18,007 nt of DNA from JANNGC01 sp043757045 (lineage in GTDB: Bacteria; Verrucomicrobiota; Verrucomicrobiia; Limisphaerales; SIBH01). The translations under genes and the position numbers were made by a program. The notes beneath the pieces are model-generated. The model made no database searches, was not told the DNA's origin, and saw only the letters and a list, made by a program, of their open reading frames with translations. Of the stretch, positions 6,172 through 14,673 are shown piece by piece; the first letter of the stretch is position 1; every line of letters begins with the position of its first letter. The stretch is taken from the NCBI GenBank assembly GCA_043757045.1, contig JAYVQC010000213.1, forward strand, positions 1 through 18,007. Reading direction: 5' to 3'.

Positions 6172-8097
6172 ATGCGAACACCCTTTGTCCTCCTGGCCGG
6201 CGCGCTGATTTGTTCCATCGCGCTCGTCCACTCCGCGCTGCCGCCGGATGTGGTGAACACGCAAAAGCCGGGCGACGCGCCCATCTCGCCGGACGCCGCG
6301 TTGAAGAAGCTCACGTTGCCGGAAGGTTTTCGCGCCACGCTCTTCGCTGGCGAGCCGGACGTGATGCAGCCCATCGCTTTCGACTTCGATGATCGCGGGC
6401 GGCTCTGGGTGGCGGAGTGTTTTTCCTATCCCGATTTCAAGGTGGAAAACCGCGACCGCATTTTGATCCTCACGGACAAAGACGGCGACGGACGTTTTGA
6501 TGAGCGCAAAGTTTTTCTGGAGAACGGTCATCGCGTCAGCGGCATGACCGTGGGCTTCGGCGGCGTGTGGGTCACGAGCGCGCCAAATCTTTTGTTCTAT
6601 CCCGACCGCGATGGCGATGGCGTGCCGGACGGCGAACCGGAAATCATCCTCGACGGCTGGACGCTCAAGGCCGGCCACAACATGGTGAACGGACTCGCGT
6701 GGGGGCCGGACGGCTGGCTCTACGGACGCCACGGCATCACCACGCACTCGCTCGTCGGCAAGCCGGGCACGCCGGAGAGCGAGCGCGTGAAACTGAGTTG
6801 CGCCATCTGGCGCTACCATCCGGTGAAAAAGATTTTTGAAGTCGTGGCCACCGGCACGACGAATCCGTGGGGCCTCGATTGGGATGACAACGGCCAGCCG
6901 TTCTTCTCGAATAACGTCATCGGACATCTCTGGCACGTCGTCCCGGGCGCGCATTACCAGCGGATGTTCGGCGAGGATTTTAATCCCAACGTCTATCAAC
7001 TTCTCGATCAGACCGCCGATCATTTGCACTGGAATGCCGAGCATTGGAGCAAGTCCCGCAGCGGCCAAGATGAACTCGGCGGCGGCCACTCGCACGCGGG
7101 GGCGATGATCTACCTCGGAGACAACTGGCCCGCCGCCTACCGCAACCGGATCATGATGGGCAACCTCCACGGCAACCGCCTGCTCTACGACGAACTCACG
7201 CGCAGCGGTTCTGGCTACGTCGCGAAGCACGGTGGAAACTTTCTGCTCGCGAACGATCCGTGGTTCCGCGCCATCACCCTCAGCTACGGGCCGGACGGCG
7301 GGGTGTTCGTGAGCGACTGGAATGATTTCGGCGAATGCCACGACTCGGACGGCTCGTATCGTTCGAGCGGGCGCATTTACAAAATTACTTACGGCGAGAC
7401 CAAGCCGGTGAAAGATTTCGATCTCACAAAACTGAGCGACGGCGAGTTGGTGAACTTGCAGAGGCACACCAACGACTGGTTCGTGCGCCACGCGCGCCGC
7501 GTGCTGCAGGAGCGCGCGGCGGCGGGAAAAATCGGTCCCGAGGCGAATATCGGACTTATGCGCATCGCGCGAGAGAGTCGGGACGTGCGGCACAAGCTGC
7601 GTGCGCTCTGGGCACTCCATGCCACCGGCGGAATGCACGCCGCGCCCGCCGGGCAGGAGGCGAGTGAAAGGTTTCCGAAACGCCTGCTCGAATCGGGCGC
7701 GCGTCCTTTCCCCATCCGCCCATTGCTCCTCGAACTGCTCGACCATTCCGACGAGCACCTGCGCTGGTGGTGCGTGCAGTTGCTGTGCGAGGACAAGAAT
7801 CCACCCGCCGCGGCGCTCCAGCGTTTCGCGGTCATGGCGCGGGAGGATAAGTCGTCGTTCGTCCGGCTCGCGCTCGCGTCCGCGCTGCAACGCCTTCCGG
7901 CGTCCGCCCGCTGGCCCATCGCGCAAGGACTCGTCGCACACGCCGAGGATGCGACGGACCAAAATCTGCCGCTGATGATTTGGTATGGCATCGAGTCCGC
8001 CGTGCCGGGGAACAAAACGGAGGCGATGAAGCTGGCCGGCGCGAGCAAGATTCCGTTGGTGCGCGAGTTCGTGGTGCGGCGGTTGACCGCACCGTGA
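6172..8097 (+). CDS. secreted PVC-type membrane-bound dehydrogenase-like protein, lacking the cytochrome domain
   Basis: The 641-residue product starts with a Sec signal peptide (hydrophobic 5-20). The ATG at 6172 is preferred over a TTG at 6136. Residues of about 43-390 form the beta-propeller of the Piru_Ver/PVC membrane-bound dehydrogenase family, with EGFRATLFAGEPDV, DDRGRLWVAE and NPWGLDWDDNG. Two Asp-rich calcium-type loops are present (DKDGDG and DRDGDG, near 102 and 145). Residues of about 425-640 are HEAT-like helices. Larger relatives continue into a cytochrome c-like heme domain, but no CxxCH occurs here and the chain stops after the HEAT region. The substrate is unknown; sugar or alcohol oxidation is often suggested for the family. 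A palindromic repeat starts 78 bp downstream, suggesting that the 3' end may have been lost. Confidence 0.88.
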   Translation: MRTPFVLLAGALICSIALVHSALPPDVVNTQKPGDAPISPDAALKKLTLPEGFRATLFAGEPDVMQPIAFDFDDRGRLWVAECFSYPDFKVENRDRILILTDKDGDGRFDERKVFLENGHRVSGMTVGFGGVWVTSAPNLLFYPDRDGDGVPDGEPEIILDGWTLKAGHNMVNGLAWGPDGWLYGRHGITTHSLVGKPGTPESERVKLSCAIWRYHPVKKIFEVVATGTTNPWGLDWDDNGQPFFSNNVIGHLWHVVPGAHYQRMFGEDFNPNVYQLLDQTADHLHWNAEHWSKSRSGQDELGGGHSHAGAMIYLGDNWPAAYRNRIMMGNLHGNRLLYDELTRSGSGYVAKHGGNFLLANDPWFRAITLSYGPDGGVFVSDWNDFGECHDSDGSYRSSGRIYKITYGETKPVKDFDLTKLSDGELVNLQRHTNDWFVRHARRVLQERAAAGKIGPEANIGLMRIARESRDVRHKLRALWALHATGGMHAAPAGQEASERFPKRLLESGARPFPIRPLLLELLDHSDEHLRWWCVQLLCEDKNPPAAALQRFAVMAREDKSSFVRLALASALQRLPASARWPIAQGLVAHAEDATDQNLPLMIWYGIESAVPGNKTEAMKLAGASKIPLVREFVVRRLTAP

Positions 8098-8401
8098 GGA
8101 AATTATTTTAACCGCTGATGAACCCTGATGTCCGGTCTTCAACTCATGCGTCCGGTTTTCGCAGACCGCTCTTCAATCCTGAAAGGATTGTATCACTCAG
8201 CCCAGGGTTGCGCGGCACGCGCTACCCTGGGTCAGAAGCCGAAAATTTTTCCAACTCTGAAAGAGTTGCATCAACGCCAAACCCTGCGAACCCGATTCAA
8301 CTCTTTCAGAGTTGATGAAATCATCACACGCCAACCCAGCGTAGCGCCTACGGCACAACGCTGGGCTTGATTATCCGAATCCTTACAGGATTCAAAAATT
8401 C
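8098..8401. other. convergent intergenic region, mostly repeat
   Basis: These 304 bp lie between the convergent dehydrogenase-like and pilB-like genes. I see no credible gene in them. The composite repeat at 8175-8392 fills most of the space, and 8098-8174 shows no recognisable remnant of a heme domain by eye. Confidence 0.75.
8175..8392. repeat. mirror-symmetric element of six hairpins
   Basis: Six short stems are arranged A-B-C-C'-B'-A'. A is AATCCT/AGGATT at 8175-8189, and A' is the same stem at 8378-8392. B is CCCAGGGT/ACCCTGGG at 8201-8231, and B' is CCCAGCGT/ACGCTGGG at 8335-8365. C is CAACTCT/AGAGTTG at 8252-8268, and C' at 8298-8314 is its exact reverse complement. The element fills the gap between two convergent genes, so it may also act as a transcription barrier. 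No coding capacity is credible. Confidence 0.85.
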
Positions 8402-10141
8402 TCAGTGTCCCGCTGCGGTCACGACCATGACCTGTTCCAGCGTGGTCATGCCTTCGCGCACTTTTTCCAGCGAGACCATGCGCAGCGTCTTCATGCCCTG
8501 GGTGATGGCGAGGTTGCCGATCTCCATCGCGGGGGCACGGTGGATGACGAGCTTGCGAAGTTCATCCGACATGGTGAGTGCCTCAATGACGGCCATACGG
8601 CCGGAGTAGCCCGTGTTGTTGCAACGCTCGCAGCCGCGACCGCGGAAGATCTGCGAGCCGTCGAAGAAACCAGGCGGAATGCCGAGGTCGCGATACATCT
8701 GCTGCGGATACGTGACCGGCTCCTTGCAGCCGAGGCAGATGCGGCGCACGAGACGTTGCGCGCAAGCCAGGAGCAACGAAGAGGAAATCAAAAACGGCGC
8801 AATGCCCATGTCGTCGAGACGCGCGATGGCACCGGAGGCGTCATTGCAGTGCATCGTGCTCAACACCTGGTGGCCCGTGAGCGCGGCTTCAATGGCGATT
8901 TCCGCCGTCTCGGTGTCGCGAATTTCGCCGATCATCACGATGTCCGGGTCTTGGCGGAGGATGGAGCGAAGAGCGTTCGCGAAGGTCAGGCCAATTTCTT
9001 TGCGCACCGGCACCTGGTTGATGCCCGGCACCTGGAACTCGACCGGGTCTTCGACGGTGATGATGTTGTAGTCGGTACAGTTCAGCTCGTTGAGCGCGGA
9101 ATAAAGCGTGGTGGTTTTGCCGGAGCCGGTCGGGCCGGTCACGAGCAGCAAGCCGTGCGGCGCGGCGACGGCGGAAGCCAGACGGCGGAACGAGTCCGGG
9201 TCCATGCCGAGCTTGTCCATCGAGGCGGACAAGTTGGACTTGTCGAGCACGCGCATCACGACCTTTTCGCCATGCACGGTGGGCATGAAGGAGACGCGCA
9301 TGTCGTAGTCGCGGCCATTCACCTTCACGCGCATACGACCGTCCTGCGGGAGGCGGCGCTCGGCGATGTCGAGGCTGCTCATGATCTTGATGCGGGACAT
9401 GAGCGGCACCTGCAAATTCTTCGGCGGCGGCGTGCGGTCCACGAGCACGCCGTCAATGCGGTAGCGGAGCCGGACCATTTTCTCGAACGGCTCGATGTGG
9501 ATGTCGCTCGCGCGGTCTTTGATGGCCTGCACGATGATCAGATTGGCGAGCTTGATGACCGGGGCCTCATCGGAACCGGCGGAGAGCTGGTCAATGTTGA
9601 CCTCTTCAACCACGTCTTTGACCGTCTCCAGGCCGTCGGCTTCATCCGCCGCCTGCTGCTCGGCGTCCTGGATGATGTCCTCCATCGTGCCGGACTTGGC
9701 GCTCTCGATCTGATGGAGCTTGTCTGTGATGGCGCGCTCGGACGCGATCATCGGGATGACTTCCAGCTTGGTCAGGCGCTTGACGTCATCTATGGCGAGG
9801 ACGTTGAGCGGGTCCGCCATCGCGAGGAAGAGGCGGTTCTCCAGACGCGAGACCGGGCAGACGCGGTGATTCACGGCCACGTCGCGCGGCAGCAGTTCGG
9901 CGACCTCGATCGCGATGTTGGTGCGACCGAGGTTGACGGGCGGCACGTTGAGCACGCGGCCCATCGAGACGGCGAGGTCCTGCTCGCCCACGTAGCCCTT
10001 CTCGAGAACGAGCTTGAGCAGACGCACGCCTTCCTTCTTCTGCTGTTCGAGCAGTTCGACGACCTGTTTCGACGTGAGCAATCCGTCCTCGACGAGGGCG
10101 TCGGCGATACGTTCACCAAAAGATTTAAGTGGGCCAGCCAT
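8402..10141 (-). CDS. type IV pilus / type II secretion assembly ATPase (PilB/GspE family)
   Basis: The 579-residue product is a hexameric cytoplasmic ATPase that drives pilus or pseudopilus extension. Residues of about 1-145 form the MshEN/GspE N-terminal domain (ending near LFLAMADPLNVLAIDDVKRL). A linker follows, then the N2 domain (SDIHIEPFE, 212-220). The motor domain has Walker A GPTGSGKT (336-343), an Asp box TVEDPVE, Walker B with IVMIGEIRD (401-409), and a His box around LTGHQVLSTMH. Two Cys pairs (C469/C472 and C504/C507) form the zinc-binding subdomain typical of PilB and GspE but absent from PilT. The length is normal. It is directly downstream of the TPR-MshEN gene with a 12-bp gap. 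The choice between PilB and GspE cannot be made from this window. Confidence 0.94.
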   Translation of the reverse strand: MAGPLKSFGERIADALVEDGLLTSKQVVELLEQQKKEGVRLLKLVLEKGYVGEQDLAVSMGRVLNVPPVNLGRTNIAIEVAELLPRDVAVNHRVCPVSRLENRLFLAMADPLNVLAIDDVKRLTKLEVIPMIASERAITDKLHQIESAKSGTMEDIIQDAEQQAADEADGLETVKDVVEEVNIDQLSAGSDEAPVIKLANLIIVQAIKDRASDIHIEPFEKMVRLRYRIDGVLVDRTPPPKNLQVPLMSRIKIMSSLDIAERRLPQDGRMRVKVNGRDYDMRVSFMPTVHGEKVVMRVLDKSNLSASMDKLGMDPDSFRRLASAVAAPHGLLLVTGPTGSGKTTTLYSALNELNCTDYNIITVEDPVEFQVPGINQVPVRKEIGLTFANALRSILRQDPDIVMIGEIRDTETAEIAIEAALTGHQVLSTMHCNDASGAIARLDDMGIAPFLISSSLLLACAQRLVRRICLGCKEPVTYPQQMYRDLGIPPGFFDGSQIFRGRGCERCNNTGYSGRMAVIEALTMSDELRKLVIHRAPAMEIGNLAITQGMKTLRMVSLEKVREGMTTLEQVMVVTAAGH

Positions 10142-10153
10142 GTGAATCAGTAA

Positions 10154-11011
10154 TTAGCGGAACGCACGTTTAAGCCATTTCGCGATGTCCATCGGCGGCG
10201 AGAGATACCAGAGGATGCGCGCCTGCGTGGCGGCTTCCAGCTCCTTCGCAGCCTGGCGGTTGAACGGGTTGGCGGTGGCGACCAGGATGGACTTGCTCAT
10301 CTTGTCGAACGGCAGCACGCACCAGCGCTGGCAGGTTTCCATCGGGAAGGTGCGCGCGAGATCGAGATCCGCGTCATACTTGTCAAGCGGGAGATAACTG
10401 AGGCGCGCTTTTTCCGAGAGCAGCTTGAGTGACTTGTCGAGCATCACGATGGTTTTGTCCGCCAGCAACTGGACGAACGGATCCAGCGGCTTGCCGGGCG
10501 GCAGGTGCAGATTCGGCGTGTGCCAGCACAGGTCGAAATCGCCCTGGCTGATCAGTTTGCTGTCCACGAAAATCTTGTGCATCGCGACCCGGCCGTCGTC
10601 GAGATCGCTGACGAGCGGCTTGGCGGCGGCCTTGTGGTTGAAGCCGCTCTCGGTCGGCACCACCCGCTCGGCGGGCGCGCTAAACTCGTTGGACGACGGC
10701 TCGCTGCTCAGGCTGCTCGCCTTGCTCTCAATCTCTCCGAGCGCGGCCAGCGCGGCGGCGTCGTCGGGCCGGCGTTGCAGGACGCTCTCGTATTCGAGAA
10801 TGGCCGACGAGAGCTGGCCCAGATGAACGTATGCCTCGGCGATGCGCCGCGAAGTGTTCACCACGTCGTCCTCGCGGTTCAGCTTGAGGTAAGCCTCCTT
10901 GAGAATTTCCAGCGACTGGTAGTCCTGCGGCTGGCTTTGCGTGATGACCTCGAACATCTCAATTGTCTGCAACAACTGAGATTCTTCTCCTGTGTTCAAC
11001 GTCGTCGTCAT
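10154..11011 (-). CDS. TPR protein with C-terminal MshEN (GspE N-terminal) domain
   Basis: The 285-residue product has no catalytic motif. Residues of about 12-95 form two to three TPR helix pairs (YLKLNREDDVVNTSRRIAEAY, HLGQLSSAILEYESVLQRRPDD). A Ser/Pro-rich linker spans about 97-140. The C-terminal half (about 143-285) resembles the N-terminal domain of GspE/PilB ATPases: a helix, then LSYLPLDKYDADLDLA and CVLPFDKMSKSILVATANPFN, matching the equivalent block in the downstream ATPase. The gene starts at ATG 11011 and ends 12 bp before the ATPase start, so the two are almost certainly one transcript. I infer an adaptor or regulator that docks on the pilus/secretion ATPase machinery, perhaps through nucleotide or c-di-GMP binding, as known for some MshEN domains. 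No established gene name is recognised. Confidence 0.75.
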   Translation of the reverse strand: MTTTLNTGEESQLLQTIEMFEVITQSQPQDYQSLEILKEAYLKLNREDDVVNTSRRIAEAYVHLGQLSSAILEYESVLQRRPDDAAALAALGEIESKASSLSSEPSSNEFSAPAERVVPTESGFNHKAAAKPLVSDLDDGRVAMHKIFVDSKLISQGDFDLCWHTPNLHLPPGKPLDPFVQLLADKTIVMLDKSLKLLSEKARLSYLPLDKYDADLDLARTFPMETCQRWCVLPFDKMSKSILVATANPFNRQAAKELEAATQARILWYLSPPMDIAKWLKRAFR

Positions 11012-11164
11012 TGGCTAAAAATCATGTGCCGGACGCACTCGCCTCGGCAGGAGAATGAGCGGACGGTTGGCAGAAAAACTTGAGACCGCAGCGAGATCAG
11101 GGCCGGGCGCGCACTTTTCGGCGGACTTCCCTCCCCGTTTCACGCAAGTATCTACACGAAGCCG
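11012..11164. promoter_or_regulatory. divergent intergenic region between the pilus operon and the kinase
   Basis: These 153 bp separate the outward-reading TPR-MshEN and kinase genes and should carry both promoters. A TATCTA hexamer shortly before the kinase start is a weak -10 candidate, with no clear -35 partner. No operator palindrome stands out. Confidence 0.35.
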
Positions 11165-14100
11165 ATGGCCCAGAAATCATCAACGTCCTCCAGCGTTCGC
11201 GAACGCGAGCTGTTCCTCGACGCGCTGGAGCGTGAAGCCGCCGGGCGCGGCCCGTTTCTGAGCGCGGCGTGCGGCCACGACCACGAACTGCGCCGCCGCG
11301 TGGAGGAACTGTTGCTCGAACAGGCGCACGTCGGCGACTTCCTCGAAGCTCCGGCCGCCACGCCCACCGGCACGCTACGGCTCGGCGAAACCACTTTGCT
11401 TGCCGCGAACGTCACGGAGAAAGCGGGCGACCGCATCGGTCGTTACAAGCTGTTGCAGAAAATTGGCGAGGGCGGCTGCGGCATCGTGTACATGGCCGAG
11501 CAAGAGGAACCGGTGCGGCGGCGCGTCGCGCTCAAAGTCATCAAGCTCGGCATGGACACGAAGAGCGTCATCGCCCGCTTCGAAGCCGAGCGGCAGGCGC
11601 TGGCGATGATGGAGCATCCGAACATCGCGCGCGTGCTCGACGCGGGCGCGACGGAGACGGGCCGCCCGTACTTCGTCATGGAACTCGTGCGCGGCGTGCG
11701 CATCACCGAGTATTGCGACGAGAACCATCTCGCCACCGAGGATCGCCTGAAGCTCTTCACGCAAGTCTGCCAAGCCATTCAACACGCCCATCAGAAGGGC
11801 ATCATTCATCGCGACATCAAGCCCTCGAACATCCTCGTCACGCTGCACGACAGCGTGCCGGTGCCGAAGGTGATTGATTTTGGCATCGCGAAAGCCACCG
11901 AACAGCGGCTCACGGATAAAACGCTGTTCACCGAGTTCACCGCCTTCATCGGCACGCCAGCCTACATGAGTCCCGAGCAGGCGGAGATGAGCGGGCTGGA
12001 CATTGACACGCGCGCCGACATCTACAGCCTCGGCGTGCTGCTCTACGAGTTGCTCACGGGCAAAACGCCGTTCGACGCGGAGACGTTGTTCCGCCTCGGA
12101 CTGGACGAATGCCGCCGGACGATTCGCGAGCAGGAGCCGGTGCGCCCCTCGACGAAACTGGCGACGATGGTGGACGTGGAACTCACCGCCACCGCGAGCC
12201 GTCATCGCACCGATGCGCCGAAGTTGATCCACTCGCTGCGCGGCGATCTCGACTGGATCGTGATGAAGGCGCTGGAGAAGGATCGCACCCGCCGTTACGC
12301 CACGGCCAACGATCTCGCGGCGGACATCACTCGTTTCGTGGAAGGCGATGCCGTGCTGGCGCGTCCGCCAAGCACGATTTATCGCGTGCAAAAATTCGCG
12401 CGCCGGCATCAGGTGGTTTTTTCCGCCGCCGCCATTGTCATTCTCACCTTGCTGACCGGCGTGACGGTGAGCACCTGGCTTGCGATTCGCGCGCGCAAGG
12501 CCGAGCAGATCGCGGTCGGCTCGACCGGGCGCGAAACCGTGCTCCGCAAAAAAGCCGAGCGCGACAGCGCCGCCGCGCAACTCAACGAGTACGTCGCCGA
12601 CATCAACCTCGCGCAACAATCACTCACGCCCGCCGCCGCGAATTACGGACGCGCCGTGCAACTGCTCGAGAAACACATCCCTCTCGCGGGCGAGTCGGAC
12701 TTGCGCAGCTTCGAGTGGCGTTACCTCCGCCAACTCGCGCGCGGCGACAATCATGTTTCGCTGCCCACGCAGGACGGCGCCGTGCAATCGCTGGCGTTCT
12801 CGCCGGACGGAAATTATCTCGTCACCGGCTTGCGCAATATGACGCCGGGCCGTCCGTCCTTCGGCGGCCTCGGCTCGCGCGACAAATTCAGCGTTTGGAA
12901 TCTGCGCGCCAAATCCTTCGTCACCAATGTCTCGAAGGGCGCGCAGTCGGCGGCGTTTCTGCCCGATGGAAAAAGACTCGTGACTGTCAGCAGTTTCACG
13001 GTGCGCGTGTGGAACACGGCGGGCTGGTCGGAAGAAAAAACGTTGCCCGACAACTACGGCCCGCTCGCCCTGTCGCGCGACGGCCTGTGCCTCGCCACCA
13101 TCAATCGCGAAGGCGCGAGCCTCTGGGACACGGCGACGTGGCGTGAGCAAGTCTTGCTGCCGAACGCGACTGGCCCGGTGGCCTTCTCGCCCGACGGCGC
13201 GCGCGTCGTCACCGACACGGGCGCGGGACTCGCGGTGTGGCCGTGGACGAACACCAACGCGCCGGTGCTGCTCCGCAAGTCCACGAACGTCTTCCTCCGC
13301 AGCGCCTGGCAGCGCAGCGACGGCACGATCACTTTTTCGCCGGACGGACGCTTCATCATCGCGGGCCGCAACACGCTTTCTGAACGCGGCGTGTTTGTGC
13401 TCAGCGTGTGGGACGCACAGACGGGCGAGGAAGCCGGCACCATGCCTGACGACGCCGAGCACATCGAGCACACCGGCCTCATCTCCAGCCTCGCCTTCTC
13501 GCCCGACGGCCACACGCTCGCCTCGGCCAGCATGGATTACTCGGTCCGACTTTGGGATTTCGCCTCGCGCCAGCCGGTCCGCGCGTTGCAAGGCCATGCG
13601 AGCGAAGTCTGGGCCGTCACGTTTTCACCCGATGGCAAAACCATCGCCAGCGGGGGCAGCGATGGCGCGGTGAAATTGTGGGCGACGCAGCACGCGCCCG
13701 AACAAAGCGCGCTGCCCGGCACCTGGCAGCCGGTGGCCTTCGCGAAGGACAGCCACACGTTGCTCGCCTTGAATCCGCAGGGCCAGATTGGCTTCGTCAA
13801 CGCCCGCACGCACGAACTCGAACAGCAGTGGGCACTGGGCGGCCGCGACTTCCGCCGCGCGCAGGAAATTTCCGTGAGCGATGATCTCAGCACGCTCGCG
13901 CACGCGGCGGAGAACGGGACGGTGAAAATCTGGAACACCGCCACGCGCGAGGCGACCGAGTTGAAAGTCTCGGACAGCTTTGTGGACACCGCCGTGCTTT
14001 CGCCGGATGGCCACGCCCTGGTCACGACCACGCGCGGACGCAATCTTCGTTGGTGGGACTGGCGTGCCGGCACCAGCGTTCCTATCAGCAAGGAGACGCA

Positions 14101-14650
14101 GGAAGACGCATCCTCGCGCGAAGGCCGCACGGGCGGAGGAGGTCTGCGCAACCTGCTGCTCCTCGGCGATGCGCGCATTCACTTCGCACGCGACGGACGC
14201 ACGCTTGTGGCGTTGCAACGCGGCGGCAACGTGCTGGTCTGGGATGTGGCCACGCAGAGAGCGCGGTTTGATTTCAAGATGGAGTCGCAACTGAATTCCG
14301 AATCCGCGCTCTCGGCAGATGGCGCGGTGCTGGCCGTCGGCGGCGTGGATGACTCCATCCAGCTCTACGACACGGCGACCGGCGAAGTACTCGGCACCTG
14401 CCTCGGTCACAAACAGAACGTCAGCTCCCTCGCCTTCTCCCCCGATGGCAAAACGCTGGCGAGCGCGAGCGACGACAGCACGTTGAAATTCTGGAATGTC
14501 GCGACGCAGCAGGAACTCCTGACCATTCGCCGCCTCGGTGGCGCGCTACGCGGTCTGACCTTCTCGCCGGACGGCCAATGGCTCGCGGGCGGCGGCAGTT
14601 TTTCCCAACAGTCCGGCGGACTGCGATTCTATCCGGCGCCCAGTCCTTGA
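11165..14650 (+). CDS. transmembrane Ser/Thr protein kinase with WD40 double propeller
   Basis: The 1161-residue product is a Hanks-type kinase of the kind abundant in Planctomycetes and Verrucomicrobia. Residues 1-85 are the usual N-terminal helical region (ELRRRVEELL). The kinase domain spans about 93-390 and is complete: Gly loop GEGGCG (101-106), Lys in VALKV (K124), catalytic HRDIKPSN (215-222), DFG (238-240), and SPE (269-271) in place of APE. One membrane helix (417-441) follows, then a short charged, helical linker. From about 520 to the end I count about 14 WD40-type units, each with a (F/L)SPDG-like and a (V/L)xxW(D/N)-like half. That fits two seven-bladed propellers outside the cytoplasmic membrane. 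Substrates and ligand are unknown. It is convergent with the LamG gene, with only 21 bp between stops. Confidence 0.93.
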   Translation: MAQKSSTSSSVRERELFLDALEREAAGRGPFLSAACGHDHELRRRVEELLLEQAHVGDFLEAPAATPTGTLRLGETTLLAANVTEKAGDRIGRYKLLQKIGEGGCGIVYMAEQEEPVRRRVALKVIKLGMDTKSVIARFEAERQALAMMEHPNIARVLDAGATETGRPYFVMELVRGVRITEYCDENHLATEDRLKLFTQVCQAIQHAHQKGIIHRDIKPSNILVTLHDSVPVPKVIDFGIAKATEQRLTDKTLFTEFTAFIGTPAYMSPEQAEMSGLDIDTRADIYSLGVLLYELLTGKTPFDAETLFRLGLDECRRTIREQEPVRPSTKLATMVDVELTATASRHRTDAPKLIHSLRGDLDWIVMKALEKDRTRRYATANDLAADITRFVEGDAVLARPPSTIYRVQKFARRHQVVFSAAAIVILTLLTGVTVSTWLAIRARKAEQIAVGSTGRETVLRKKAERDSAAAQLNEYVADINLAQQSLTPAAANYGRAVQLLEKHIPLAGESDLRSFEWRYLRQLARGDNHVSLPTQDGAVQSLAFSPDGNYLVTGLRNMTPGRPSFGGLGSRDKFSVWNLRAKSFVTNVSKGAQSAAFLPDGKRLVTVSSFTVRVWNTAGWSEEKTLPDNYGPLALSRDGLCLATINREGASLWDTATWREQVLLPNATGPVAFSPDGARVVTDTGAGLAVWPWTNTNAPVLLRKSTNVFLRSAWQRSDGTITFSPDGRFIIAGRNTLSERGVFVLSVWDAQTGEEAGTMPDDAEHIEHTGLISSLAFSPDGHTLASASMDYSVRLWDFASRQPVRALQGHASEVWAVTFSPDGKTIASGGSDGAVKLWATQHAPEQSALPGTWQPVAFAKDSHTLLALNPQGQIGFVNARTHELEQQWALGGRDFRRAQEISVSDDLSTLAHAAENGTVKIWNTATREATELKVSDSFVDTAVLSPDGHALVTTTRGRNLRWWDWRAGTSVPISKETQEDASSREGRTGGGGLRNLLLLGDARIHFARDGRTLVALQRGGNVLVWDVATQRARFDFKMESQLNSESALSADGAVLAVGGVDDSIQLYDTATGEVLGTCLGHKQNVSSLAFSPDGKTLASASDDSTLKFWNVATQQELLTIRRLGGALRGLTFSPDGQWLAGGGSFSQQSGGLRFYPAPSP

Positions 14651-14657
14651 TGAGCGA

Positions 14658-14673
14658 GAGCGGTCAACCGCTC
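14658..14673. terminator. weak hairpin between convergent kinase and LamG genes
   Basis: GAGCGG pairs with CCGCTC around TCAA. The stem overlaps the last codon of the LamG gene and has no T-run on either strand. It is the only candidate for ending both convergent transcripts, so its role is uncertain. Confidence 0.25.

Noticed and set aside
6010..8142. A 710-codon open frame on the minus strand
   Set aside because: It covers the dehydrogenase-like gene and the end of rsmE in antisense. Its product has no domain pattern and is rich in Arg, Ala, Val and His, as expected for a shadow.
8118..8370. Short plus-strand frames between the dehydrogenase-like and ATPase genes
   Set aside because: They consist almost entirely of the six-hairpin repeat. 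Translations of such repeats are often annotated as hypothetical proteins without being genes.
8405..10153. A 582-codon open frame on the plus strand
   Set aside because: It is the exact antisense of the PilB/GspE-type ATPase, whose Walker and Cys motifs are all intact. The His/Asp/Glu-rich translation is an artefact.
11375..12619. A 414-codon open frame on the minus strand over the kinase domain
   Set aside because: The plus-strand kinase motifs are complete in order, so this frame is an antisense shadow.
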